Shown: positions 41,113 through 49,375 of the stretch, piece by piece
Layout: every line of letters starts with the position of its first letter
Numbering within the stretch: position 1 is the stretch's first letter
Assembly: GCA_035570275.1 (NCBI GenBank)
Contig: DATMNI010000270.1
Span: 1-56,446 of the forward strand
Length of the DNA stretch: 56,446 nucleotides
From: DATMNI01 sp035570275
GTDB lineage: Bacteria; Acidobacteriota; Terriglobia; Bryobacterales; Bryobacteraceae
Direction: 5' to 3'
Program-made: the position numbers and the translations under genes
The notes under the pieces: generated by a model
What the model was told of the DNA's origin: nothing
Seen by the model: only the letters and a program-made list of their open reading frames with translations
The model's database searches: none

Positions 41113-42262
41113 GGAATTTCTCGAAGAGAGTCTTCTCCAACGATTCCTTCAGCGCGGGAACCTTGATGCGATCGATGATGTCCTGCGCAAACGCGTAGGT
41201 CAGCATGCTGCGCGCTTCGTTCCTGCCAATGCCGCGAGATTGCAAATAGAATGCCGCCTCCGCATCCAGTTGGCCGATGGTGGCGCCATGCGTGCAGCGC
41301 ACGTCATCGGCAAGAATCTGCAATTCCGGCTTGGTGTTGATCATGGCGTCGTCCGACAACACCAGGTTCTTGTTGGTCTGCTTGGAATCGGTCTTCTGCG
41401 CGTCTTTGCGGACGATGATGCGCCCGTTGAAGACCGCGACGGCCTTGCCGTTCAGAACGCCTTTGTACAACTCATGGCTGGTGCCGTGCGGCTTGGCGTG
41501 GTCGATCACTGTGTGATTATCGACGTGCTGGGTGCCGTTCACCAGGTAAAGGCCGTTGAGCGTGACGTCCGAGCCTTCCGACAGCACCGCATTGGCCTCG
41601 TTGCGCACCAGGTCTCCGCCGAAAGAGATGCAGTGCGAACTAAAGTTGGCGCTCTTTCCCACTTGCGCTTGCAGTGTGGCAATGTGAAAAACGTGCTGCG
41701 ATTCGTTCTGCAGCTTATAGTGGTCCACTACCGCGCCCCTATCCACTACGATTTCCGTCACGGCGTTGGTTAGATGCGCGTGTTCGCCGAGGTAGGTTTC
41801 CACGATCGTGCATTGCGAGTTCGCCCCCGCTACCACCAGCGTGCGAGCGTGTCCACCGGACTGGTAGACGAATTCAATAGGCTCCGCGATCACGACACCG
41901 CGATCGATGAACACCACGGATGCCTGATCCAGAAACGCGGTGTTCAGCGCTACGAAAGGGTGACGCTCGAAAGACGCATAGCGCCCGAGGTGCTCGCGTG
42001 CTTCCTCGATGGTCGCCAGGCGCGCTCCAGCGGGCAGTTTCGTTGCCACGGTCGGTGACACCTTGGAAAACTCACCGCGCGCGATCTGGCCGATGCGCCT
42101 TCCATTCGTGAAGCGCCACTCTTCATCGTGGGTGGTGGGGAATCCCAGTTCGACAAAGCGCGCGAATGCCTTTTCCCGCAGTTCCTGCACCCACGGGGAC
42201 GCCGGCTTCTGCCCCGTGAACGCCTCCAGCCAATACGCGGTCTGTTCCGAAACGGCCGTCAT
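41096..42262 (-). CDS. sufD: Fe-S cluster assembly protein SufD
   Basis: 388 residues, component of the SufBCD scaffold. The beta-helix core ends in LQILADDVRCTHGATIGQLD, with the conserved Cys and His. The N-terminal FPTTHDEEWRFTNGRRI is also typical of SufD. It overlaps the sufC stop by 4 nt and the sufS start by 17 nt. Confidence 0.95.
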   Translation of the reverse strand: MTAVSEQTAYWLEAFTGQKPASPWVQELREKAFARFVELGFPTTHDEEWRFTNGRRIGQIARGEFSKVSPTVATKLPAGARLATIEEAREHLGRYASFERHPFVALNTAFLDQASVVFIDRGVVIAEPIEFVYQSGGHARTLVVAGANSQCTIVETYLGEHAHLTNAVTEIVVDRGAVVDHYKLQNESQHVFHIATLQAQVGKSANFSSHCISFGGDLVRNEANAVLSEGSDVTLNGLYLVNGTQHVDNHTVIDHAKPHGTSHELYKGVLNGKAVAVFNGRIIVRKDAQKTDSKQTNKNLVLSDDAMINTKPELQILADDVRCTHGATIGQLDAEAAFYLQSRGIGRNEARSMLTYAFAQDIIDRIKVPALKESLEKTLFEKFHEYSQ

Positions 42263-43035
42263 ACGCGCGCGACCGCCTCCTCGTCGTCCTCAATCCCCAG
42301 CCCTGCGTAGCCGCTCTCTTCCAGTTCCAGCGCCAGTTCCTTGCCGCCCGATTTCACGATTTTCCCCTGCGAAAGCACGTGCACGAAATCCGGCACGATG
42401 TAGTTCAGCAGCCGCTGGTAGTGCGTCACCACGATCATGGCGCGCTCCGGCCCCCGCAGGGCGTTCACACCGCCCGCCACGGTGCGCAGGGCGTCGATAT
42501 CCAGGCCCGAATCGGTCTCGTCCAGCACCGCCAACCGCGGTTCCAGCACGGCCATCTGGAAGATCTCGTTGCGCTTCTTTTCGCCGCCCGAAAAGCCCGT
42601 GTTCACCGGTCGGTTCAGCAGCGTCTGGTCCATCTCCATCAGCTTCATCTTTTCGCGGACCAGGTTCAGGAAGTCCATGGCGTCGTATTCTTCCAGGCCC
42701 CGGTGTTTGCGGATGGTGTTCAGCGCAGCCTTCAGGAAGTACATGTTGCTGACGCCGGGAATCTCCACTGGATACTGGAACGCCAGGAATATGCCCTCGC
42801 GCGCCCGGTCTTCGGGCGCCATGGCGAGCAGATCCTTACCGTCGTAAAGCACCTCGCCAGCCGTGACCACGTACAGTTCGCGCCCCGCCAGCACCTGCGC
42901 CAGCGTGCTTTTGCCCGAGCCGTTCGGCCCCATGATGGCATGCACCTCACCGGCGTTGATGGTGAGGTCGATGCCCTGCAGGATTTCCCGATCGCCAACT
43001 TTGGCGTGCAGATCTTTGATTTCTAGTAGTGCCAT
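42259..43035 (-). CDS. sufC: Fe-S assembly ATPase SufC
   Basis: 258 residues. Walker A GPNGSGKST, signature GFSGGEKKRNEIFQM, Walker B LAVLDETDSGLDID and switch VTHY define SufC. It is a soluble ABC ATPase that energises assembly on SufBD, not a transporter. It lies 27 bp after sufB. Confidence 0.96.
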   Translation of the reverse strand: MALLEIKDLHAKVGDREILQGIDLTINAGEVHAIMGPNGSGKSTLAQVLAGRELYVVTAGEVLYDGKDLLAMAPEDRAREGIFLAFQYPVEIPGVSNMYFLKAALNTIRKHRGLEEYDAMDFLNLVREKMKLMEMDQTLLNRPVNTGFSGGEKKRNEIFQMAVLEPRLAVLDETDSGLDIDALRTVAGGVNALRGPERAMIVVTHYQRLLNYIVPDFVHVLSQGKIVKSGGKELALELEESGYAGLGIEDDEEAVARV

Positions 43036-43062
43036 GCTTTCTTTAATCGTCCTTAGAACCCG

Positions 43063-44511
43063 TTAACCGACGCTTCCTTCCAAACTCACTCCCAACAGCT
43101 TCTGCGCTTCCACCGCGAACTCCATCGGCAATTCGCGAAACACTTCCTTGCAGAACCCATGCACAATCATCGACACGGCGTCTTCGCTCGAGATGCCGCG
43201 CTGCCGGCAGTAGAAAATCTGGTCTTCCCCGATCTTCGAAGTCGAAGCCTCATGCTCCACCTGCGAAGACGTGTTCTTCACTTCCAGGTACGGGAACGTG
43301 TGCGCGCCGCACTGGTCGCCCAGCAACAACGAATCGCACTGCGAATAATTGCGCGCCCCGGTGGCCGATTTCAGCATCTTCACGCCGCCGCGGTACGTGT
43401 TCTGCCCGTGCCCGGCCGAAATACCCTTGGAGACGATCGTCGAGGTCGTATTCTTCCCGATGTGGATCATCTTGGTGCCGGTATCGGCCTGCTGCCAATT
43501 GTTGGCCAGCGCCACCGAGTAGAACTCGCCCACCGAGTTGTCGCCAATCAGCAGGCAGCTTGGATACTTCCAGGTGATCGCCGAACCGGTCTCTACTTGC
43601 GTCCACGAAATCTTGGAATTCACCCCCCGGCAAGCGCCGCGCTTGGTGACGAAGTTGTAAATGCCGCCTTTGCCATCCTTATCGCCCGGATACCAGTTCT
43701 GCACCGTGGAGTATTTGATCTGGGCGTTATCCAGCGCCACTAATTCCACCACCGCCGCGTGGAGTTGGTTGGTGTCCCGCATCGGCGCCGTGCAGCCTTC
43801 CAGGTAGCTGACGTAGGCCCCTTCATCCGCGATGATCAGTGTGCGCTCAAACTGCCCCGTGTCCTTGGCATTGATGCGGAAGTAGGTCGAGAGCTCCATT
43901 GGGCAGCGGACTCCCTTCGGCACGTAGCAGAACGATCCGTCGCTGAATACCGCCGAGTTCAGGGCCGCGAAGAAGTTGTCCGTCGTGGGCACCACCGAGC
44001 CGAGGTACTTGCGCACCAGGTCCGGATGCTCCTGCACGGCCTCGGAAAACGAGCCGAAGATAATCCCCTGAGCCTTCAGCTTCTCTTTGAACGTGGTAGC
44101 CACGGAAACGCTGTCAAACACCGCGTCCACCGCCACGCCGGCCAGGATGGCGCGTTCCGCCAGCGGGATGCCGAGCTTTTCGTAAGTCTTCAGCAGTTCC
44201 GGATCCACCTCGTCCAGGCTCTTGGGCCCGTCTTTCTTGGACTTCGGCGACGAATAATAAATGATGTCGTTGTAATCGATTTTCGGGTAATGTACGTTTG
44301 CCCACGTAGGCTCGGTCATGGTGAGCCAGTGGCGATACGCCTTCAGCCGCCATTCCAGCAGCCATTCCGGCTCGTTCTTCTTGGCGGAAATCAGGCGGAC
44401 CACGTCTTCGCTCAGCCCGCGGGGGATGGCATCGGCTTCGATGTCGGTGACGAATCCCCACTTATATTCCTGATTCGCAAAGGTCTCGATGGTGTTGGTG
44501 GACTCGCTCAC
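43063..44511 (-). CDS. sufB: Fe-S cluster assembly protein SufB
   Basis: 482 residues from GTG 44511, with AGGAG about 10 nt upstream. VRLISAKKNEPEWLLEWRLK is the conserved SufB start region, GSFCYVPKGVRCPMELSTYF the core, and EHEASTSKIGEDQIFYCRQR the C-terminal motif with the scaffold cysteine region. SufB is the main cluster-building scaffold. It is first gene of the operon sufB-C-D-S-U-T-rrf2, all with short gaps or overlaps. Confidence 0.96.
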   Translation of the reverse strand: MSESTNTIETFANQEYKWGFVTDIEADAIPRGLSEDVVRLISAKKNEPEWLLEWRLKAYRHWLTMTEPTWANVHYPKIDYNDIIYYSSPKSKKDGPKSLDEVDPELLKTYEKLGIPLAERAILAGVAVDAVFDSVSVATTFKEKLKAQGIIFGSFSEAVQEHPDLVRKYLGSVVPTTDNFFAALNSAVFSDGSFCYVPKGVRCPMELSTYFRINAKDTGQFERTLIIADEGAYVSYLEGCTAPMRDTNQLHAAVVELVALDNAQIKYSTVQNWYPGDKDGKGGIYNFVTKRGACRGVNSKISWTQVETGSAITWKYPSCLLIGDNSVGEFYSVALANNWQQADTGTKMIHIGKNTTSTIVSKGISAGHGQNTYRGGVKMLKSATGARNYSQCDSLLLGDQCGAHTFPYLEVKNTSSQVEHEASTSKIGEDQIFYCRQRGISSEDAVSMIVHGFCKEVFRELPMEFAVEAQKLLGVSLEGSVG

Positions 44512-44544
44512 CGGTTTCTGCTCCTAAACTGTTGGTCTGATACT

Positions 44545-44573
44545 AGGCTAGCTAATCTGTACTTTATAGTCAA
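44545..44573 (-). promoter_or_regulatory. predicted promoter of the suf operon
   Basis: Minus strand: TTGACT (44573-44568), a 17-bp spacer and TAGCCT (44550-44545). The spacer and -10 area contain GATTAGCTAGCC, and the flanks ACTATAAAG and CTAGTAT are loosely mirrored, so an Rrf2 site could overlap. I cannot fit a published consensus well. Confidence 0.4.
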
Positions 44574-44725
44574 GATTACCCAGCTAATGGATGCGGAAGC
44601 GGGTTAAGAGGTTTCAGAACCGGGGTGAATGCCCAACCATGCACCATTGAACTTGACCGAACGACCCGACTCCGCCCATCAGATCCCACTACCGCGCACC
44701 CACCAAATGTGATATCATCGGCGAT

Positions 44726-45148
44726 GTGAGATTCGTGCTCGACACAAACGTTGTCGTGGCCGCCATGCGTAGTCCGACGGGCGCGTCGGCGGCGGTTCTG
44801 CTGGCGGCGCGGAAAGGCCGGGTGGTAATACTCGCCAGCGTGCCTCTGGCTTTGGAGTACGAAGCGATCTGCTGCGAGCCGGAGCACCGGATGGCGTCGG
44901 GTTTATCGGAACACGAGGTCGACGTTTTTCTGACTGCCGTCATCGCGCTGGCGGAGCCGGTAGAAACCCATTTTCTGTGGCGGCCTCAGCTTCGGGATCC
45001 GAGCGATGAAATGGTGCTGGAAGCGGCCGTGAACGGCCGCGCGGACGCCTTGGTGACATTTAACGTGAGGGACTTCGGGACTACCCCCTCCCGGTTCGGC
45101 ATCGAGATTCTGCTCCCACGAGAAGGTATAAGGAGGATCAAGCCATGA
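44726..45148 (+). CDS. PIN-family toxin (PIN_3-type, toxin-first module)
   Basis: 140 residues from GTG 44726. RFVLDTNVVVAAMRSPTGAS is the PIN_3 start with the first Asp, LALEYEAICCEPEHR holds the Glu, and RDPSDEMVLEAAVNGRADAL and VTFNVRDFG hold the remaining acidic and Asn/Asp positions. It is a likely ribonuclease toxin. Unusually, the toxin precedes the antitoxin, overlapping it by 4 nt. Confidence 0.83.
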   Translation: MRFVLDTNVVVAAMRSPTGASAAVLLAARKGRVVILASVPLALEYEAICCEPEHRMASGLSEHEVDVFLTAVIALAEPVETHFLWRPQLRDPSDEMVLEAAVNGRADALVTFNVRDFGTTPSRFGIEILLPREGIRRIKP

Positions 45149-45390
45149 AGGAAACATACGCCCTGCGGCTGCCACGGTCGCTCAAACAAGCGGTGGAGCG
45201 GCTGAGCCGGCAGGATGGAACCAGCATCAACCAGTTCGTCGCCACCGCGGTGGCGGAGAAGGTTTCGGCTCTCGAAACCGCCCACTACTTCGAGGATCGA
45301 AAAGCGCGGGCAGATTTCCAGGCTTTCGACAAGATCATGAAGCGCCGCGGCGGCGAGCCACCTCGCGAGGGCGATGAAATGCCCAACTAA
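45145..45390 (+). CDS. antitoxin of the PIN_3 module (RHH type)
   Basis: 81 residues. KETYALRLPRSLKQAVERLS and GTSINQFVATAVAEKVSALE form a ribbon-helix-helix domain like the DNA-binding half of HicB antitoxins. The charged tail (FDKIMKRRGGEPPREGDEMP) should bind the toxin. AAGGAGGATC lies just before its ATG, a strong ribosome-binding site. Confidence 0.78.
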   Translation: MKETYALRLPRSLKQAVERLSRQDGTSINQFVATAVAEKVSALETAHYFEDRKARADFQAFDKIMKRRGGEPPREGDEMPN

Positions 45391-45574
45391 GGGGCTTGGT
45401 TCGGTCTCGACATCACGGGGCCGTGCATTTATCAAGAACTCCGGCCACGCGTTGGCGTCCGGCCGATCGGACTTGAACCAGGTCACCACTCCAGGTCGTG
45501 CCCGGTCGCGTACACCTCGTTACCTTATTGTGCTCCTAAAGATCGCCGTACCGTGAAGGCGATGAAATGACCTA

Positions 45575-45603
45575 TTGAAATAGCCAGAAAATATGGCTAT
45601 AAT
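45575..45603 (+). promoter_or_regulatory. promoter and operator of the phd-PIN module
   Basis: TTGAAA (45575-45580), a 17-bp spacer and a perfect TATAAT (45598-45603). ATAGCCA (45580-45586) and TGGCTAT (45594-45600) form an inverted repeat between the boxes, an ideal site for an autorepressing Phd antitoxin. The ATG at 45613 is 9 nt after the -10 box, so the mRNA is leaderless or almost so. Confidence 0.78.
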
Positions 45604-45612
45604 AGACCTGCT

Positions 45613-45843
45613 ATGAATGTGAGCATCGTTGAAGCGAAAAACCGGCTCCCTCAACTGATTCGGGCAGTTGAACAGGGTGAGAATATCGTCATCACCCGCA
45701 ATGGCAAGCCGGTGGCCCAGATCGCACCGCCGCCACCGGGGTGCCGCAAGGTTCGGTTTGGCAGCATGCGCAATCTCATCCAGTTGCATCCAGGCTGGGA
45801 TGCCCCGGTGGATCTCGACCGTTTCCTCGCAGGTGGCGTCTGA
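45613..45843 (+). CDS. Phd/YefM-type antitoxin
   Basis: 76 residues. MNVSIVEAKNRLPQLIRAVE and GENIVITRNGKPVAQIAPPP are the Phd/YefM DNA-binding fold. The C-terminal region (LIQLHPGWDAPVDLDRFLAG) resembles the tail that binds PIN toxins. It is driven by the strong promoter at 45575. A 15-bp tandem duplication (about 45835-45864) lies at its stop codon, separating it from the toxin. Confidence 0.85.
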   Translation: MNVSIVEAKNRLPQLIRAVEQGENIVITRNGKPVAQIAPPPPGCRKVRFGSMRNLIQLHPGWDAPVDLDRFLAGGV

Positions 45844-45868
45844 GAAGGCGGCGTCTGACCGCCAAACT

Positions 45869-46261
45869 GTGACCGGCTACCTGCTCGATACCAACATCTT
45901 GCTGCTGGCGATGAGCGCGCCCGAAAGGCTCTCGCCAGCGGTGCGAACCGCAATCGAGTCCGGCCCCAATGTATTGAGCGTGGTTTCGTATTGGGAGGTG
46001 GTGCTCAAGGCATCGAAGGGAAAGCTGGTCGAGGTTGGCGACCCACGCGTCTGGTGGGAGACGGCGCTCTCCGATTTTGCGGCCACAGCATTGCCGTTAC
46101 GGAGCGTTCACGTTGCCGGGATCCACACTCTGCAGGCGATTCACCAGGACCCGTTCGACCGGGCACTGATCGCACAAGCTACCGTCGAAGACCTCGCGCT
46201 GGTGACTACGGACCGCGTGATCGGTGAGTATGCCGGCGAGCGTTTTACCGTGGTGCAATAG
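45869..46261 (+). CDS. PIN-domain toxin paired with Phd antitoxin
   Basis: 130 residues from GTG 45869. GYLLDTNILLLAMSAPE carries the first Asp, SVVSYWEVVLKASKGKLV the Glu, and HQDPFDRALIAQATVEDLAL then LVTTDRVIGEY the remaining acidic residues. It is of the type II PIN toxin class usually paired with Phd-type antitoxins. It starts 25 nt after the antitoxin stop. The following 127 bp up to speA hold no gene. Confidence 0.85.
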   Translation: MTGYLLDTNILLLAMSAPERLSPAVRTAIESGPNVLSVVSYWEVVLKASKGKLVEVGDPRVWWETALSDFAATALPLRSVHVAGIHTLQAIHQDPFDRALIAQATVEDLALVTTDRVIGEYAGERFTVVQ

Positions 46262-46388
46262 GCCGGAAACAGGCCCTTCTCCGCTACGATTCGATTACAA
46301 ACCCCCGTTTAATTCCCAGCCCGCAATTTCCGCTTGCTACATTCCCCTATTCGAAGGACACTGAAAGCTTAATAAGGAGAACGCCGAG

Positions 46389-48335
46389 TTGGAAAGAAAT
46401 GGCCGCAAGGGCTCCCTCGTCATGGAGCCGACCGAACGCTGGACCCCGCAAGTCGCCAGCGAGTTTTATGATGTGGCCAGTTGGGGCAAGGGCTACTTCT
46501 CGGTCGGCGATAACGGGCACGTCCACGTACACCCCGAAAAGGACCCCGCCCGCTCCATCGACCTCAAGGAACTGATCGACACGCTGCTGCTGCGCGGCAT
46601 CAACCTCCCCATCCTCATCCGTTTCGCAGACATTCTGAAGCACCGGCTGGGTGAGATCCATTCGGCCTTCGCCACCGCCATCGCCGAGCACAAATACGGC
46701 GGCGGCTATTGCTGCGTCTACCCCATCAAAGTGAACCAGCAGCGGCAGGTGGTGGAAGAGGTCCTGGAATTCGGCAAACCCTACCGGTTCGGCCTGGAAG
46801 CCGGCTCCAAACCCGAGTTGATGGCCGTCATGGCCATGGCGGACAACGACACCCCCATCATCTGCAACGGATTCAAAGACGACGAGTACATCGAAATGGC
46901 CATGCTGGCCCAGAAGGTGGGCCGCCAGATCATCCCCGTGGTCGAGAAGTATACCGAGCTGCAGCTCATTCTGAAGTACAGCCAGCGCGTGGGCGTGCGC
47001 CCGTCCATCGGTCTCCGGGTCAAACTGGCCAGCCGCGGTTCGGGCCGGTGGAAGTCCTCGGGCGGGTACCGCTCCAAGTTCGGCCTCTCCGCCACCGAGG
47101 CCATGCGCGCCCTGCAGGAATTGAAGGCGCTCGGCATGGCCGACTGCATCAACCTGCTGCACTTTCACCTGGGCAGCCAGATCACCAACATCCGCCAGAT
47201 CAAGGCCGCGGTGAACGAAGCCGTGCGCGTGTACGTCGATCTGGCGCGCGCCGGCGCCGGCCTGAAATTTCTGGACGTCGGCGGCGGCCTCGGTATCGAC
47301 TACGACGGATCCCAGACCGATTTCGAATCCAGCGTCAACTATACCCTGCAGGAATACGCCAACGATATCATCTACCACGTGCAGAACGTCTGCGACGAAG
47401 TGGAGGTGCCGCACCCCACCATCATCACGGAGAGCGGACGCGCCATCGTGGCGTACCACAGCGTGCTGGTGTTCAACGTTTTGGGCGTGGCCGGCATGGG
47501 CGAGGCCGAGGTGCCGCCCGAGCTTCCGCCGGACGCCGAACAGCCGCTGATCGATCTGTCTGAAACCTACCGCGGCCTCACCGCCAAGAACCTGCTCGAA
47601 AGTTTCCACGACGCGCAGCAGGCGCTTGACCAGGCGCTCAACCTCTTTAGCCTCGGTTACCTTTCGCTGGAACAGAGATGCGTCGCCGAGAACATCTACT
47701 GGGGTATTTTGCGGAAAGTGCAGAGCCAGGCCCGCCAACTGGACTACTTCCCAGAGGAGCTCGAAGGCATCGACGCCATGCTGTCGGATACTTATTTCTG
47801 CAACTTCTCGCTGTTCCAGAGCATGCCCGACAGTTGGGCCATCAAACAGCTCTTCCCCATCATGCCGATCCACCGCCTGCGGGAAGAGCCCTCGCGCCCG
47901 GCGGTGCTTGGCGACATTACTTGCGATTCCGATGGCAAAGTGGACGCCTTCATCGACCGCCGCGACGTGAAGCGCACGCTGCACCTGCACCCCTTCGACA
48001 GCGACCAGTATTACCTTGGCGCGTTCCTGTTAGGCGCCTACCAGGAAATTCTGGGCGACCTGCACAACCTGTTCGGCGACACCAACGCCGTCCATGTGCG
48101 CCAGGGGCCCACTGGCGAAGTGATTCTGGATTCCGTAATCAAGGGCGATACCGTCCGCGAGGTGCTGAACTACGTCCAGTTCTCCTCCGATTCGCTGGTC
48201 ACCAAGCTGCGCCGCGACGTGGAAACCGCCCTCCGCGAAGGCCGCCTCGGCTACGAAGAATCGGGCGCCCTGCTGCACTTTTACGAAGAAGGGCTCCACG
48301 GCTACACGTACCTCGAAGACCCGCACGAGGTGTAG
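46389..48335 (+). CDS. speA: biosynthetic arginine decarboxylase
   Basis: 648 residues from TTG 46389, preferred over ATG 46422 because AAGGAG lies 9 nt upstream of it. The PLP lysine is in YCCVYPIKVNQQRQVVEEV. FGLEAGSKPELMAVMAMADN, LLHFHLGSQITNIRQIKAAV, FLDVGGGLGIDYDGSQT and ITESGRAIVAYHSVLVF are the fold III decarboxylase signatures. SpeA turns arginine into agmatine for polyamine synthesis. Length agrees with other biosynthetic enzymes of this type. No agmatinase gene is in the window. Confidence 0.95.
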   Translation: MERNGRKGSLVMEPTERWTPQVASEFYDVASWGKGYFSVGDNGHVHVHPEKDPARSIDLKELIDTLLLRGINLPILIRFADILKHRLGEIHSAFATAIAEHKYGGGYCCVYPIKVNQQRQVVEEVLEFGKPYRFGLEAGSKPELMAVMAMADNDTPIICNGFKDDEYIEMAMLAQKVGRQIIPVVEKYTELQLILKYSQRVGVRPSIGLRVKLASRGSGRWKSSGGYRSKFGLSATEAMRALQELKALGMADCINLLHFHLGSQITNIRQIKAAVNEAVRVYVDLARAGAGLKFLDVGGGLGIDYDGSQTDFESSVNYTLQEYANDIIYHVQNVCDEVEVPHPTIITESGRAIVAYHSVLVFNVLGVAGMGEAEVPPELPPDAEQPLIDLSETYRGLTAKNLLESFHDAQQALDQALNLFSLGYLSLEQRCVAENIYWGILRKVQSQARQLDYFPEELEGIDAMLSDTYFCNFSLFQSMPDSWAIKQLFPIMPIHRLREEPSRPAVLGDITCDSDGKVDAFIDRRDVKRTLHLHPFDSDQYYLGAFLLGAYQEILGDLHNLFGDTNAVHVRQGPTGEVILDSVIKGDTVREVLNYVQFSSDSLVTKLRRDVETALREGRLGYEESGALLHFYEEGLHGYTYLEDPHEV

Positions 48336-48341
48336 CGGTAG

Positions 48342-48360
48342 CACAGGCTTCCTGCCTGTG
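48342..48360. repeat. palindrome CACAGG-CCTGTG
   Basis: CACAGGCTTCCTGCCTGTG, an inverted repeat just after the speA stop. It resembles a REP-type element but is a different family from the others, and it lies about 90 bp before the transposase remnant. Confidence 0.6.
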
Positions 48361-48387
48361 TCTTGAGTTTGTATTCTGGGAGAAGGT

Positions 48388-48418
48388 GGGACAGACCATC
48401 GTCTTTCGTGGTCTGTCA
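48388..48418. repeat. palindrome GGGACAGACCA-TGGTCTGTC
   Basis: GGGACAGACCATCGTCTTTC continued by GTGGTCTGTC forms a 10-bp stem with a short loop. It lies immediately upstream of the transposase-like remnant, where REP elements recognised by RAYT transposases normally sit. Confidence 0.65.
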
Positions 48419-48449
48419 TGCCTCGCTAGACACTCGCCGGTGTATGAAC

Positions 48450-48593
48450 GCGGGCCTGGATGGTGAGGCGGTTCGCCGCTTCAACCAACTCCACGCGTGC
48501 GTGGTCATGCCCAATCACGTCCACGCGAACTTCCAACGGCACACCGCAATGCCCACCATCATGCGATGGGTCAGAGAGAGAGAACCATGTTAA
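48450..48593 (+). pseudogene. remnant of a REP-associated (RAYT/Y1-type) transposase
   Basis: In one frame the sequence reads RRFNQLHACVVMPNHVHANF followed by QRHTAMPTIMRWVR. VVMPNHVH is the His-x-His metal motif of Y1/HUH transposases of the RAYT group, and TAMPTIMRWVR matches the helix that follows in that group. The N-terminal catalytic Tyr region and the C-terminus are absent, so it is an internal fragment. Two different palindromes lie directly upstream. Confidence 0.68.
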
Positions 48594-48671
48594 GGGTCAA
48601 GCGCGAGCTGGGTGACCGACGACACAACCCGATGTCCCACTTGGCCCGGCCAGAATGTAGAATCGAACCCT

Positions 48672-48971
48672 GTGAGGAAGGGTACAATCGGATATTTGGC
48701 GGTGCTGCACATTACCGAGGCCGAATTGGCGCGCGACGTCCCTGCTGTGCTGGAGATGATCCGGCAGGGCGCGGAAGTCATTGTGGATCGAAATGCGCAG
48801 CCCGTAGCCGTTATCAAATCTCCGCGGTTCCGGGGGAGGCCGATAGATGAATGCATCGCTATGGCAAAGGCGCACGGCTCTCACGCGACTTTAGACGATG
48901 AGTTCGCGAAAGACCTCGATGACATCATCGACAGCCATCGCGAGCCACTGAATCCGCCGGCATGGGATTAA
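48672..48971 (+). CDS. Phd/YefM-type antitoxin
   Basis: About 99 residues from GTG 48672; TTG 48696 is equally possible, with TACAAT 7 nt before it. AVLHITEAELARDVPAVLEM, QGAEVIVDRNAQPVAVI and the acidic tail DEFAKDLDDIIDSHREPLNP are the Phd-type antitoxin plan. It overlaps the following PIN toxin by 10 nt. Confidence 0.78.
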   Translation: MRKGTIGYLAVLHITEAELARDVPAVLEMIRQGAEVIVDRNAQPVAVIKSPRFRGRPIDECIAMAKAHGSHATLDDEFAKDLDDIIDSHREPLNPPAWD

Positions 48972-49375
48972 TTCTCGATTCCAGCGTAGCAATCACCGGT
49001 GAGCGCCAGCGTATGTCCGTCGAAGGTCTGCTGGCAGCCATCCGAGATTTCGTGGGCCCGAACGAAATCGCGCTATCAGTGGTCAGTGTGATGGAACTGG
49101 AACATGGGATCTGGCGAGCCCAAGAACCGGTGCGAGCGAGCCGGCGCCGACAGTTCCTGAACGATCTCATCGCCAGCGTTCCGGTCTATCCGATCACGAC
49201 GGAACTTGCGCGCCAGGCAGGTCGCATTGATGCCGAGCGGCAATCCAAGGGAATTCGAATCGCTTTCCAGGATCTACTGACCGGAGTATCCGCCCTGGAT
49301 CTCGACTACTCTGTTATGACCCACAATATCGGGCACTTCCAGATGATTCCGAATCTGGTGGTGAGACTGTTCTGA
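48962..49375 (+). CDS. VapC-type PIN toxin
   Basis: 137 residues. GLILDSSVAITGERQ has the first Asp, SVVSVMELEHGIWRA the Glu, and IRIAFQDLLTGVSALDLDYS and VMTHNIGHFQMIPNL the remaining PIN residues. It is a likely RNA-cleaving toxin held in check by the overlapping antitoxin. Third PIN module within 5 kb. Confidence 0.85.
   Translation: MGLILDSSVAITGERQRMSVEGLLAAIRDFVGPNEIALSVVSVMELEHGIWRAQEPVRASRRRQFLNDLIASVPVYPITTELARQAGRIDAERQSKGIRIAFQDLLTGVSALDLDYSVMTHNIGHFQMIPNLVVRLF

Noticed and set aside
46347..47990. 547-codon minus-strand frame over speA
   Set aside because: Antisense to arginine decarboxylase; composition typical of a shadow.
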